The notes: generated from the letters alone by a model not told the origin. Counted from the first letter of the stretch, positions 44,203-57,269 are shown. The stretch: DNA of 64,000 nucleotides from Chloranthus sessilifolius (GCA_021018995.1 CM037598.1:48375185-48439184); one strand, 5' to 3'. Made by a program: numbers and translations.

Positions 44203-46160
44203 TTGGCAACTTGATTTTGTCTTGAGTTCAGACTCAGATACTGGTTAGTTTAGGCTGTAGTGTTGTCAGTTGTACTTAGAGGCTGTAATTATTTTTTGTC
44301 TAGGTAGATTTTTGTAAATTCATTGCTGTGTTGTCACTTTGTAGGCTATTTGTTTTGTAACTGTTGTCTTTAGTTCTTGTTAATGGAAATATCTTTTTCT
44401 TGTGTGCCTTACTTGCTTTGCTGTCACATTTATAATTTCTGTGCAAGTTAGTTTCATGTTTTGTGTTGATAATTTTAAATTATACCCTGGTGCCCCTGAT
44501 GTCTTATTCTTTCAAATAGTGAGGACACTGTTCATCATAGGTTTAGGGGTATGGTAAAGTAAGCCAATGATGTAGTTAGCCTAAGTGCAACAGTTTTGAT
44601 TAAGTGTATAATATATAGAGTGGAATCCACCTAAACAATATGAAAATGAGGAAATTTAAAACTGATGCAAACTGTGTAACATTGAAACTCACTGAAAAAT
44701 CAATTACTTCCATGAGGTGAGCATCAAGAGAAACCTTCCACAATCAGAACTTAGTGAACCAGTAATGAGAGAAAAAGGTGAAAACATACCCCTTGAGTTT
44801 AATTGAAGACCATACCTAGTGAGCTTTGAGCCTAAATTAATTTTTTTTGAGTGTAAGGTTAATTAGGTCTATAGGTTTAGGTACAAGTACTCTGGTGTCT
44901 CTTGCAGAAAAATTGGAATTTAAGGCTCAAAGGGTGTATGCAAAAGGGCAGTTTCAATGGGTTGGTACTTTAGGCTAAAACTAGCCAATGAAGGCCTTGA
45001 TCATCTCTTTAGTGTCATGATTACTGTCAAACAATTTCAACTAGGGGTGCTTATCTTCTAGTGCGAAGAGGTTGAATATGTCAGTCCTTAGAGCAGAAAA
45101 GGTTGCCATAGACACTAAAAAAAAAAAATTTAGGCTCAATAAAGGAGAGGGAGATGAAGGTAGATAAGATGGGTTCAATATTTGGTGAATGAAGGAGAAA
45201 AGCAACATGTGGACCATAGTGTATCTGTGGAATAGTGTGGTATTTCATAAAAGAAATAAAATTAATAAAATTAAAAATAAAAATAAAAGGGAAAAAGAGA
45301 AGTCAAGAGGATAACTTCATTTGAAAATTGAAAGGAAGAAGAGAGGCTGGCCACTTTGAATCTAAAAAATGTCAATGAAGATGAAGTATGCTGAAATAAA
45401 GAAGGTGAAGTCATGAATCACCTCCTTACCTTGCTGATTTCTTAGTTTGAATTCCCTTTATCCCTTCCATTCTTTTCAAACCACACCCATAAGCCACATT
45501 ACAACCCTTGTAAAAGACTTTGTTGATCCTAAGTGAAATGAACTATCATGTGAAGATAAGGGAATGTCTGATCTATGGTGAGAAGTGTGTAATGATGTCA
45601 AAAATTAGTAGCAATGGCCTATGCTCATGCTTGTAGATCCATTTGGGGTTTGTAACTGCTCTTGAGCTTGTGTGAACTAAAACACCCTTTAAATTCATTT
45701 GGGAGAGGAAACCCTAGTGAACATTGGGTCTGAGATTGAACTTATTGGGTATTGTTTGAAGTTAATTTTTGAATCATTGGTAAGTTTAGTACTGGTTTGC
45801 ACACTGTGTTTCTTGTTGTTAGCTGATTGGTTTGATAAGTATACATGCATGATTTAAGTGTTTAATGTTGGCATTCAATGTCTTGAAACTACTAAAATTT
45901 GAAAGATCAAAAGTGGACTAATACTCTATTTGTTGAAAACTGATTTAATCATGTTTGCACTTGTGTTAACTATTTTATTAAGAAGTTTGTGGGTATCTCC
46001 ACTGGAAACCCTCATGAGACTTCACTCCTCCACTAGGGATCACCTAGGGGTTTAAAAGGCTTGATGCATAAGCTAAATACATCCGTGCTCCCTATGAAAG
46101 TGACATTTAAATTTTTAGAGTAGTTGTTTAAATTTTACTTTGCTCGAGGACTAGCAAAGA
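44203..46160 (+). other. Element D 3' noncoding region
   Basis: Same order as in element C: hairpin at 44517-44530, PPT-like AGGTTTAGGGGTATGG at 44539-44554, G-tract near 45985, and the pre-PPT block with stem-loop at 46063-46083 (one mismatch). No credible ORF. Confidence 0.75.
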
Positions 46161-46162
46161 TT

Positions 46163-46175
46163 AGGTTTGGGGGAG
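46163..46175 (+). promoter_or_regulatory. Polypurine tract of element D
   Basis: AGGTTTGGGGGAG directly before the LTR start at 46176. Confidence 0.82.
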
Positions 46176-48657
46176 TGTTAAGTACTGAAAAATACCATTT
46201 TTCACCTCTTCACCTAGCATTTACTACTCCTTGGAGCCATTTAATAATCCTCTTTTGAGTTTATTTTGTAGTTAAGAATAAAATTTGCAGCTTAGTACAA
46301 TAGCCATGTTTTGGAGGCTAAGAAGAGAGATTTAAAGCCAAGGGCTGTAGCTGATGGAAGAACAAAGGACACACTAGGGTGGTACACACCATGGTGACTA
46401 TTTTGGCTGCTGAGGTGGGCCGTAGAAGTTAGATGGATGAAAGAAAGATGGGCCAAGCAGAGAACACTACCGCAGCAGCATGTGCACTACAACAGAGAAG
46501 AGAAATGTCGAGCTTGCGCAGCCCTCACGTAGTTCAATTTGGCCTGAAAAGCCCCCTCGTGCAGCTCTCACTTAGCTCAAGCCCATAGTAGTAAAAGAGC
46601 TCGCGCAGATCTCGTGCAATGCACTGCAACAGTAAAAGAACTCGTGCACAACTCGCGTAGCTCAAGAGGAGAGAGATTCCTAGAAGATATTCTCGTGAAG
46701 CTCTCACGCAGACCCCACACTCTTCAAAGACAGAGCCAGCCACGCGAGATGTGCAACCATCCTAGCAATCAACCCTGCGCAGCTCAAAGCTCATCCTCGT
46801 GACAGCCTGGCGAGACGTAATGCAGCCTAGCGAGGTCCTCGTGACTTTAGCCACCTGGAGAACCATTTGTGTGAGCTATGCTACTCAATACAAAAGGGAC
46901 CTCGCGAGGCTCGTTCAACTGTAAGGTCAACCACGTGATAGGTTCGTGAGAGGCCAAACTGCAACACTCATCTACGTGAAGCTTGGGATCCCTACTTCTC
47001 AATCTTCTCAGTCCATACATAGGGACACTTCGGGGATTTTTCAACTTCTAGGGCACACATCCCGAGGTTCTAACCTATTTCCTACTTCTCGAGGCATCCA
47101 AGGGCCACAATTGGGCCATGCCTTCAAGGAGCAATTAGGTTTTTCTCTCATGTGCTCCTATTGGCCAAGGCAGTGAGAGAGTTGGTATCTAAGCTGTAAT
47201 GTTTTAGCAAAAACTTATCTGATCTTTAACCAAAATTGGCTATGAGCTAGAGAGTTCTTAGGCCATTAGGGTTGGGGTTAGATCATCCATTTTTCTTTTC
47301 TTCTTCCTTAGCTCAGCATTTGCTGGCTAAGATTTTTGTAAGTAGATAGTTTATTTTAGTTTACAATGCATTTTGTATGAACTTGGGGGTTGATTTGAGC
47401 TTCTGCACTGGCTGTTGCCTTGAGGGCAGACATTGTAAGTTACCTTTTCATCAATGCAATGCCATTCTTATAGCTTAATTGAATCTATATATTTTCTATA
47501 TTTCACACATGAATTTCTATGGATTTGATGCACCCATGGCTGCTTGAGCTTATAGCCTTGCAAACATGGTGACATCAGCAATTATCCTGTTCTATTTCAT
47601 CATCTATGAGGAAGATAACCTCTTGGATAACCTGTGACCATTTAAGTGGACAGACTATAGCCCTAAGGCTGGTCTAAATTACAGATCTAAGATAAATTCT
47701 TCTTCTTTGTACTTGAGCTTGTAGCCAAGTGAGAGATAGTTGCAGATCCAAACTCTCCTTTGTGTTGCAATGCCATTTTTAGATTTTAGATATGATGTTC
47801 TATAGAGATTTAGACTTGTGAGCTAGGTCATTGCAGGCCTTTTATAGCAATGACCAGCTAAGTCTATGTCCCCATTCAACCTCTGATTATCCGTGGTTTC
47901 CACTAGATTTTCAAGGGTTGTTTGCTCCTATGAATGCATGAGCTTGTAGCCTTGCAAACATCGTGTCTACAATGGTATTCATGTTCTGATTTAATTTATT
48001 GGTTGGAGGAAATCTCTAAGATAGTCTATGACCATTTAAGTGGACAGATTATAGTCTTAAGATCAATCCATTCCTTTGGATTAGATTAGCTTTCTAAGTT
48101 TAATCCATGTGAGTTGATCATCTCTCTAGGATAGTCTGTTACCATTTAAGTGGACAGATTATAGCCTTAAGAGAGTAGTCTAATTCGCAGGGGTTGATTT
48201 GGATTCCTCTACCTTGCAGATGTGCATGTACCCATCCGAAGGATCACTGCAGAGTCACCTCTAGATCTGAGTTGCACAACTGACTTAATCTTAGCTACAT
48301 ACTTTTCATCATTTTACCTTTATTCTACCACACCATCATCACCTTCTTTAAAACCCTTTCTATAGTATAAGACTGCATTTTATTTCTTAGTGTTAGTTTT
48401 AGTTGTGACAACCCCAAAAACTTCCTTTCTTTAGGATTGCCAGATCTGTAGTTAGACCTTGAGGCCTACTAACATAACCCTCTTTGGGTTCTAGATCGAA
48501 ACCTCCCTGTGGGACAAGCCCTTACTTCTTAAAACTTGCTACAATAAGCCCTGGATTCTTGCAGGATTGTGTTTGCTTTGTGTTTTGCTCCATCTCATTC
48601 ACCTTTATTTCCTCTCAAATTTTTAACCACCCATTTTATAATAAAGTTTTGTCAACA
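46176..48657 (+). mobile_element. 3' LTR of element D
   Basis: 2482 bp from TGTTAAGTACTG to TTTGTCAACA. It holds the terminal hairpin (46187-46203), a CTCGCGCAG-type array (46505-46975), three copies of the 50-bp unit (47622-47680, 48012-48070, 48121-48180) and the conserved end block CTTGCTACAATAAGCCCTGG near 48535. Followed by a fragment of element E. Confidence 0.88.
46505..46975. promoter_or_regulatory. CTCGCGCAG-type motif array in LTR D U3
   Basis: More than a dozen words such as GCTTGCGCAGC, CTCGTGCAGCTC, AGCTCGCGCAGATC, CTCGCGTAGCTC, CTCGTGAAGCTCTCACG, CTAGCGAGGTCCTCGTG and CTCGCGAGGCTCG. Related to the array at 40725-40935 in the same element. Confidence 0.85.
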
Positions 48658-48802
48658 TAAAGTCCAAAGCAACACCTTCCTCTAGCAGACATGACATTCT
48701 GCAATATGAAACCAAAAGTTTCATTAGCAGATGGTCCCTATATTCAGACGCATCTCAAACATAAAATCATCTAAGGCTTGTCAGAAATCTCTAAAGCAAA
48801 AT
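48658..48802 (-). mobile_element. Internal stub of element E
   Basis: About 145 bp of 5' leader next to the PBS, cut off by the end of LTR D. No coding sequence. Confidence 0.55.
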
Positions 48803-48814
48803 GCTTTGATACCA
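48803..48814 (-). promoter_or_regulatory. Primer binding site, tRNA-Met type (element E)
   Basis: The element strand reads TGGTATCAAAGC, one base from the common initiator-Met PBS, two bases from the LTR end. Confidence 0.75.
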
Positions 48815-48816
48815 AC

Positions 48817-50989
48817 TGTGATAGCCCGAATTTCCGTGACCGGAAACCCGCGCCGTCGGTATGACCCTTAAAGCTGCACCTAATATATCTCACAGAACAC
48901 TTGGCACATCCACACACAAAGCAGAAGCAAAGAAGAAAGTCTTACTAAACAGATCGAGTAATCATAAAGAAAATAAATCTCCATTTCTATTAAATGATGA
49001 AACTAAACAAGGTAATCCAAAAGACGGTTCTAATCCCATGCCAATCGCTTGAGTAAAAGAACCGAGCCGAACCATTAGTGACAACCAACAAGTCACCCAA
49101 GGATGGTTCGCCAAAAATTATAGTATCCCATAATTACATTATTTTTAAGTTATATTGGCCGGATGTACCACACCTTACAAAACACTCTCAAAGTACACAA
49201 CCATATCTGCTAAAAGAAATCCTCGGGAGGAGGCTCAGTCTCCCCCAAAGGCATGTACTCAGAATCATCCTTTTCCTAGTCCTCAGTGCCAATATCATCA
49301 CCTATATCTGTGACGTATAGTAGAGGGATAAGCTACATCTAAGCTCAATAGGGAAAAAGAAATAGCATGTATATATTTCACATCACGCACATATTTCATG
49401 ACATAACTCAAAGCATATTTGACTTGATGAAAATCACAAAGTTATAAGCATTTAAATGGACAAAAAGAATAACTGATGCATATTTAAGAATCACATTGAT
49501 CAAAATTTCAAATGCTTGTTCTTATTTCACAAAACTTAAAACAATCACTTAAATAGTCCCTCGAAAATCTATAGCATTAAGCCCCCGATGGAATACTCAC
49601 CATCGTCATTCACATGAACCATTTGCACAAAATGCCCAAGCTCCTTCGACTAGGAGACATGTGCCGAGTAAAGTGTTTCCACAGATTGAAATCCAAAGAA
49701 CGGATATCCCGCCGTACCAGAGCACAATTTGTATGGATATCCCACTGTACCAGTCTCAGATATCCCGCCGTGTCGGTCGGGTATTCACACATAATCCTTA
49801 AATCAAAGTGCTAAGTCTACATATAGTTATTCACCGTGAGTTCATGAAAATTATAATAATTCAAGGTTTTCAAAAACTTCACACATATTTTTATTTACAT
49901 ACGTTTGATGTCTCACACATAATTACATCCTCCTGATGTCACATACACGTTTCACATGGCACATACACACACACCCATATCTTTTCTATTTAGTGCACAT
50001 ACGTATAAATGAATCTGTCTCGATCTAGCTAGCCTCTCACACACGTGACCATGTTCATACCTAAACACATACAAATCATAGCCCCACACATCAGAAATGA
50101 CGTAAAACATGAAGACATAAAGCTTCCCCAAATTCCTCAAGACAAATTGAAACAAAATTCTGAATCTGACCAAACCGATCAATCGATTCCAAACTTATCA
50201 GTCAGTTTCCCCGAATCACTCGATCGGTTTACTCACTGAGAAACCAAACCTTTGCTCAGGTGCCACATTCCGATCGATCGGTTTCTCCAAATCGATCGAA
50301 CGAAATTAATTTTGATCAATCAATTTCTTCAGAAACCCAACTCTTTCTTCTCTTTGAGAAAACCGATCGAACGGTCACTTATTTCGATCAATCGATTTTG
50401 TCAAATTCAGCACACTCACGGGCTTTAACTTCTCAAACTTGTTTTCTTAATTACTTATCTCCTAAACTTCTAATTCTCTCTCACATACATATACAAGAAT
50501 TAACATAACTGAAAAATCCAACTTCATATAAATTTCTTACCTTAATTTGATCGATTATTCGATTCACGTACTCAAACACAACTAGGGCTTCATAATTGGA
50601 GCTTCAGATTCTTCACGATCCTAAATCCACAGTCTCTCACAAAAATCCTAGTTCTTCGCACACATGATCACACGCATTCAAAGCTTATCTCCTTTCTCTA
50701 TCTCTCTTAATAACTCTACAACAACCAAAGCAAGAGAATTTATTTCTCTTACGTTTGTCCTTTATACTTAAAATCTCTTTCACAAGTGTTGAATACATAC
50801 ACCGTACTTTGGTTTACGCTACCTCATTAATGGTTCATACACACATTCATCTTTTCTTTCTCATTCGCATCTAAATTAATTTAACCCACATTTAAAATTT
50901 TTATCATTTCATCTTATCGGGTGTGTGACCAATCGAGCACGCACATCGAGGCTTACTGTTCACAGGTCTAAAAGTTTTGGGACTTTACA
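48817..50989 (-). mobile_element. 5' LTR of element E (unclassified, tRNA-Met primed)
   Basis: 2173 bp. On the element strand it starts TGTAAAGTCCCAAAACTTTT at 50989 and ends CGGGCTATCACA at 48817. It is unrelated to the Athila LTRs. No pol remains, so gypsy or copia assignment is not possible. It contains its own palindromic motif array (50158-50400). Confidence 0.82.
50158..50400. promoter_or_regulatory. CGATCGATCGG motif array in LTR E
   Basis: Nine or so copies of AACCGATCGATCGGTTT-like words, intact at TTCCGATCGATCGGTTTC (about 50269) and diverged at CCGATCAATCGATT, CTCGATCGGTT, AATCGATCGAACG, TTTGATCAATCAATTT, ACCGATCGAACGG and TTCGATCAATCGATTT. Flanked by ordinary AT-rich sequence. 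Confidence 0.8.
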
Positions 50990-51717
50990 CCTACGATGCA
51001 AATTCTTGGCTAAAATTTTCTCAATTGGTAAAACCAGTCAGTTGAGGAGGAGCATTATCTCTTTGGCTTAACTCCCAACTGAACAATTTCATGAAGCTTG
51101 GGATAGATTTAAAGAGTTGTTGAGGCAGTGCTCACACCACTAGATCCCTAAGTGGCAGCTTGTGCAAAGTTTCTACAAAGGGATAGATGCCAAACGTAGA
51201 TCCATGATTGATGCATCATGTGGTGGCACATACCTCAGCAAAACTAATGTAGAGGCTTGGGATTTGTTTGATGTGATAAGTGAAAACTTCATGCAACAGG
51301 AGTCTTTGTCGAGTAATGTCATTGAACTAGCTGCTAGAGGTTCAAAAGAACCCACTTCTATTGGGAAATTGTATGAATTAACTATATACAATAACCTAGA
51401 GAGGAAGGTGGATAACTTGTCTAGAAAATTTGATAAAGTGTTGAGTGTGTTGCAGCTCCACATGGCTGCATAGGTTGGAGAGGCATGTTTGAAATGCCAC
51501 TCGCCCACACACTCCCATCTTGATTGTCCATATGCTGGTCCATTTCCAGAATTAGTAAATGAGCACGCCAATGCTGTCCAATCATATGGATAATAGCCTG
51601 CTGTGTACACTTGGAGGAAGCACCCAAATTTGATGTGGAAACAAGTTGATTTGCCTCAAACCCTGCAGCAACAGGCATTGCCCTACAATTCCAATTAGTA
51701 GTCCCCTCATGGTTATG
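50990..51717 (+). pseudogene. gag: Element F gag, first part
   Basis: Reads SFYKGIDAKRRSMIDASCGG and WDLFDVISENFMQQE, collinear with B gag 29609 onward. The zinc knuckle is CLKCHSPTHSHLDC-like near 51490. TAG stops occur at 51471 and near 51700. It is cut at 51717 by the insertion of element G. The gag start is missing at the junction with LTR E. Confidence 0.8.
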
Positions 51718-52207
51718 TGTTAGAGTATTTTTTGGTGCTTGCTACTGACTTTATTGGAAATGGTGATAAGAATGGGGTTAGTAAAAATGAATCAAAGGTG
51801 GATTGAAGAGCAGCAAGCCTAAAAATACACAGTCCTACAAGATACAGGGCCTATTGTAGCAAGTTTTAATAAGTAAGAGTTTGTCCCACAGGGAAAGTTG
51901 ATCTAAAGCTCCAAGGGAGCTATCTTTAGTAGGCTCTCCAGATCTGGCAATCCTAAATGGAAGGGGATTTAAGGTCACTATAGTCTAAATCCTAAGGTAA
52001 CTTAATGTCTAAACTACAGAAAGGGTTAAGAAAGAGGATGGAGTGTGAGAGAATAAATATAAAAGGGTGAGAAATATGCTATTAGGTACAGATCTGATGG
52101 ATCTTATAACTCAGATTCAGATCTGCTGCTATAGAAATCCTGTCCAATGACTACATTATCACCAGAGAGGAGAAAAGATCCAACTCACCCCTGTGCCATG
52201 ATCCAAT

Positions 52208-52685
52208 CTCTTATGGCTATAACCTGTCCACTTAAATGGTTACATACTATCCAATAGGAGAACCACAATCCAGAGATGGGTCAGAACAAGTTTATCATTG
52301 TAGGCACTACTTCATTCAAGCTACCAGCTCTAGAATCCATAGGAACCTCAACCTCTAAAGTTCTGTGTGTGGGGCTAGGCCTACAACGTGCACTAGCCTG
52401 GACACACAGAACCAGCAAGAGTTTGAGTACTAGCTTTTAAGCTTGGCTGTTCACTGCTTTAGAAAGACAGCAGTGATCCAGTCACAAGCCTACAATCTCT
52501 ACAGCCAGATCAGATTTGCCATCTGATGGTGGGTCTATACAAAGACAGGGGAGTCTGTCTCTACACAATCTCTCACAAGGCTACAAGCACAAGTGCAGAG
52601 AAGAAGAATCTGTCTTAGATCTGTGGATTGGCCTCACCCTAGGGCTATAATCTGTCCACTTGAATGGTTACAAACTATCCACAGA
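52208..52685 (-). repeat. Two copies of the shared 50-bp LTR unit in LTR G
   Basis: At 52208-52255 and 52640-52685 the plus strand reads TGTCCACTTaAATGGTTACA with flanking CTATAA and ACTATCC, the complement of the unit seen in LTRs C, D and the solo LTR. Confidence 0.7.
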
Positions 52686-53163
52686 GGCTATCCTCCTCAC
52701 AGAGGTCTAAGACAGAATAAGAACATTGCTACCGCCACCATGTTCACAAGGTTACTAGCTCAAGCTCCCATGGGGATTCAGATTTAGTGGGTCCTGTGGT
52801 GGGGCTAGGCATGCAATGTGCCTAACCTGGATACACAGGTCACTTGGATGTAAGTAAAACCTTAAAGACAATCCTCCATTACTTACAATACAACTTAGCA
52901 ATGGAGGATCTCAAGGCAGCAGCCTTGTACAGAACAACTCATAAAACACCAATCCCATACATGCAATAGATCCTATTACAAAACTCTATTAAAACTATAC
53001 CAAATAATCATACAAAGGCATAGCCAGCAAGTGCTAGACTATGGAGAGAAGGAAAACGGAAAAAGAAAACTCCTAAACCCTAACTTTAGCCTACTGTAAT
53101 TCTACAGTCAGTTTTAAGAAGGAGTACAGAAGTCAAGTCCCCTAAACCTAAGCTAGGCTTAGG

Positions 53164-53171
53164 CTTATATA
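53164..53171 (-). promoter_or_regulatory. TATA box of LTR G
   Basis: GCTATATAAGC on the element strand. The CG-rich motif array (53345-53900) lies upstream of it in the element sense. Confidence 0.55.
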
Positions 53172-53344
53172 GCAGTCAGCTCTCTAAGAATTAAGTTTAG
53201 GAAAACCCTAATTTATCAATGCTAGCGTGGCCCATTTCTGTTCCTTGGATGCCTTGGGGCGTGTACACAGAGATTAGAGCATTGGAGTGTGTGTCCTAGT
53301 TGCTGGAAGTTCCCAGATTGGCCCTATAAAAATGGGGAGAAGTT

Positions 53345-53900
53345 AAGAACTCGAGCCTCGCTAGGTAGAAAGGCTTTCTAGGTCTTATCGCGTGATAGAA
53401 TTGGCGTCGTAGGGTTGATTTGACTTAAAGCTCTTTCCATCGTGAGATTGGTACTTTGGTCATCGCGGGGATGGTCTGGTCGTTGCAAGATTGCTCTTTC
53501 CATTTGAATGGCGCGGGAATTGCGCGCGCAGTTCGGTACTTGGTGAATCCCGCGGTGATCCTCGTGAAGAAACAATGTGCATGGGCTTCTGGATTGCGTG
53601 AGCAGTTCCTTAAAATTTTATATCCTATGACAACTGTGTGAAAGCCACGCGCAGGAATGCCTGGAGCTCTCTCTCTTCAGTGAATCACGCAAAGATTGAA
53701 GACTCATTTCTTGAGCTGCACGAGATTGCGCGAGTGCTTCGCGAGTGCTTATGACTGACCCTCACAAGAACTGTGCGAAGTCTGCTTTTCAATTCCTTCT
53801 GTCATCAAACCGCGCGAGAACGACGTGAAGACTGCGCGACCAGTTGATGTGCTGCCTTCAGAAGCCCGTGACAACTGCGCGAAGCATTCTTCCTGGTTCA
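53345..53900. promoter_or_regulatory. Cgcgag-type motif array in LTR G U3
   Basis: Words such as TTGCGCGCGCAGTTC, GATTGCGTGAGCAG, GAGATTGCGCGAGTGC, TTCGCGAGTGC, ACCGCGCGAGAACG, GACTGCGCGACC and AACTGCGCGAAG on both strands. The rest of U3 is not CG-rich. Confidence 0.78.
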
Positions 53901-54308
53901 ATTGAACCCTGTGACATCTGCATGAGGCATTCTTCTTGATATTTTTCTGCTTTGCTGTGCCTATGCTGCAGCTAATTCTCTGTTTGGGTTCAACGTCCTT
54001 TCTTCTGAGGAACTTCTGGAGCAACAGTAGGCTTCTTGGCATGGTTATGGCCTTATTTGTAGCTACTGCTTATTACCTACAGGATAGACTTAAAACACAT
54101 TTATTAAATAATTAAGGGTCTAACAGAGATTAAGTTAAGGGGTGAAAAGTGATACTTTTCAGGTCTTAACACACCCCTAAACCTAATCTTTTCTAGTCCC
54201 TTAGCAAAGCTGTAACTAATTAAATGTCACTTTCGTAGGGATCACGGGTATATTTAGCATATGTACCAAGCCTTTTAAACCCCTAGGTGATCCCTAGTGG
54301 TCTTAACA

Positions 54309-54705
54309 TTATGCACCAAGACATCATTTCCCACATCAGTCCCCCCAGCCAGGTCAATTAGCGTTGCCCCCACCACAACCAAGAGCCCCCTCCTTTGAGG
54401 AGTAGGTTTTGTCTTCATTGCAAAACCTTGGCTCCTTATCACAGATTATGGATTCTCACAGTCAGAGCATCAAGAAAATAGAAGACCAGCTGGGTCACAT
54501 CTCAAATGCTCTGACAAGAAGGGATGAGGGCAGACTCCCAAGCCAAACTGTGAACAATCCCAAAGGCTATTACATGATTGGTGAAGCTTCTTCAATCAAT
54601 GAGGATGCTAGGGCCAATCATGCCTTGAGGAATGGTATGGTGGTTGAGCATCAAGAGGTTTTCAATGGAAAATGGTGTGCAAGAGAGAGAGAGGACTGAG
54701 TTCCT
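54309..54705 (+). pseudogene. gag: Element F gag, second part
   Basis: Continues the gag of F after the G insertion: a Pro/Gln-rich stretch, then RAPSFEE, a TAG near 54402, and SQSIKKIEDQLGHISNALTRR, matching B gag near 28860. Confidence 0.8.
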
Positions 54706-55230
54706 GCTGTAGTGTAGCAAGAGCTGAATAATGGGCTGCTCTTGAGCCTCATTAAAAAAAAAAAATAATTAATAGCAAAAAAATTTTAAAAGAAAAAAAA
54801 AAATTTACCATGTTGAGCCCCATTTCCTCATGTTTTTCAGGAGCCTTTTCCTTCTTACCAAGGAGAAGGCTATGATGGAGGAAATGAGATTTGTGACAGC
54901 TGCAGCCATTGGTGGAGCAGACCTTGCCCAATCTGCTGGACTGGGCTAAGGTGTGTGCTAAAAATTTTAAAGTATGGACTGAAGAGGCCCCCACCCATGT
55001 CCTCCCTCAGCCATCTAAGGCACCTTTGCTGCCTTTTTAATTTACTGCCCACCTATTGCGGAGCTAGAGCTGCTCCCTGCATCTACCAAGCAACTGTAAA
55101 TTGCTGAGCTAGAGGATCTCAGGTTTGACACAAATGCAAAGGTATGGCCTTTATTTTTTTTTATTACAGTTCTTTCCAATTCAGCTAAGATCTAGATGGG
55201 GTAGGCCAAAATTGATGTCAACAGCCCCAT
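54706..55230 (+). other. Degenerate remnant between gag and 3' noncoding region of F
   Basis: Protease, RT, RNase H, integrase and ORF3 are absent. Short scraps resemble the gag-pro linker (CHSCSHWWSRP-type frames), with A-runs at 54754 and 54795. Nothing further can be assigned. Confidence 0.5.
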
Positions 55231-57268
55231 CCGAACTGTTATGTAAATATTGTGTTTGTGTGATCTGATTTTGTATGAATCGTGCTTTCAAATGTGTACT
55301 ATTAATGTTGATAATTCTTTACCATCAATTTAGATTCATACTCAAACCATTTTTTGGAAGTTGTGTTTAGGATTTTACTATTTTAGGTGTTTAGTATAGT
55401 TAATTTTTTATATATACCTGCTTGTTTTAGTGTAATTTCTAATATATATATTTGCTATTTTAGGAATTTGTGTAGTTTCCTTGTTAGCTAAGTTGTCATT
55501 TGGTATATTCTCTTTTTCTCTTTCTTAGGATAATTTTCTACAATTTTTAGTTAGTTTTCTCTTAATTTGCTTGCTATCTTCTGTTTTTCTTTAAAATAAA
55601 TCAGTTGCCCCTATACATGCTTCTTAAAACAATGAGGACACTGTTTAATTTAGGTTTGGGGGTATGGCAGGTATGTAGGCCAGTAGAATAGTTAATTCTA
55701 ATGCAACAATGTGGGTTGAATTGAGATAAATAAAGTCAATTCCCACCCCATGTGAGAATGAGGAAAATTAAAAATTTTGCAGACACTTTAAAACTGAAAA
55801 TTTTGAAAAATTAGCACCTCCATGAGGCTAACATCAAGAAATTTTTTTCAATTAGTTCTTAGTGAACTAGAGAGGAGAGAAAAAGGTGAAAATACACTCC
55901 ATGTGTTACATTGAAGACCATACCCAGTGAGATTTGGGCCTATCAAATATCTTTTTAAGAGTGTTTTTGGCAAAAAATACCGGCTCTAAGGACTGATTGA
56001 TTCAATCCCCTTTCACTAGAAGTTAGGCACCTTCGAATTGAAGCTGATGGACAACACTCATGACACTAAGGAGATGATTTAAGGCCTTCATTTGGACAGT
56101 TTGAGCCAAAATTTCCTACCCATTGAACTGCCCTTTTACATACACTCTTTGAGCCTTAAAAATCTATTTTTACTTCAACAAAAACCAGAGTACTTGCACC
56201 TTAACCTCATGACCTGATTCAACCTGACCCTCACTCTGAGATTTCAAGAGGTAAAGGAGAAGAAATTGAAGATAGGTAGGTTGGGTTCAACATTTGGTGG
56301 AAGGAGAAGAACTATAAACAATAGTGTAGTAGTGGTATATGTCTGGCAATTCATCATAAAAATATAAAAATATATAATAAAAAAAAGAGAAAAAGAAAGA
56401 GAAGTCAAGTGAAGTACTTCATCTAAAAATTGAAAGGAAGAGAAGAAGTTGGCCACTTCGGATCTGAAAAATATTAAGGAAGATGAAGCAGTGCTGAAAT
56501 GAAGGTTGTGAAGTCATGAATCACCTCCTCACCTCGCTGATTTCTCAATTTTGAACCCATTCTACCCCTCCTATTCTTTTTAAACCTCACCCATAAGCCA
56601 CATTACAACCCATCAAAAAGACCTTTTTAATCTAAAGTGAAATGAGTTGTCATGTGGAGATAAGGAGATGTCTAATCTATGATAAAAGTACTAGAGGATG
56701 TCAGAACTTAGATGCAATGCCTATGCTAATGCTTGCAGGCCTATTTGAGGTATGTAACTGATCTTGAGCTGATGATAATGTGAACACTCTTAAATTTTCA
56801 TTGTGAGAGATAGCCCTGGTGAGGATTGGGTATGAATTTTAACTTCATTGGGGTAGTATTTACATCTGATTTTTGAATTAATAGTGAACTTGGTACTAAT
56901 TTTTGCACCTTGAATTCTTGATGTAAACTAATTGGTGGTGATGTAAATACATGTTGATTTTGAGTTTTAAATTCTTTGCATTACTGCTGTAATTTCCTTT
57001 GAATTTTAAAGAAGGTGTGAAATGATGCTTTATTTATTAAAATTTGTTTTGTCATTAGTTGCACTATACTTAACTGTTTTACTGGTGAAGTTTGTGGGTA
57101 TCTTCACTGAAAACCCTCAGGAGACTTCACTCCTCCACTAGGGATCACCTAGGGGTTTAAAAGGCTTGATGCATATGCTAAATGCATTCGTGCTCCCTAC
57201 GAAAGTGGCATTTACTGTTTTGAATAATTGTTTTAATTTTTTTTCTTTGCTCGAGGACTAGCAAAGAT
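55231..57268 (+). other. Element F 3' noncoding region
   Basis: Hairpin at 55630-55643, PPT-like AGGTTTGGGGGTATGG at 55652-55667, G-tract near 57092, and the pre-PPT block with stem-loop GATGCAT/ATGCATT at 57168-57188. A T-rich stretch at 55380-55600 is specific to this copy. No credible ORF. Confidence 0.75.
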
Positions 57269-57269
57269 T

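Larger units (their letters stand above)
51718..54308 (-). mobile_element. Element G: Athila remnant (one LTR, 130 bp internal, tiny LTR end) with TSD TTATG
   Basis: The 3' LTR is 51718-54171 (2454 bp), followed by the PPT complement CACCCCTAAACCT and the conserved pre-PPT block to about 54298. It then ends at 54308 with TCTTAACA, the outer end of an LTR. TTATG flanks it at 51713-51717 and 54309-54313. The whole body and nearly all of the 5' LTR were removed by a deletion inside the element, leaving both termini and the TSD. It interrupts the gag of element F. Confidence 0.9.
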
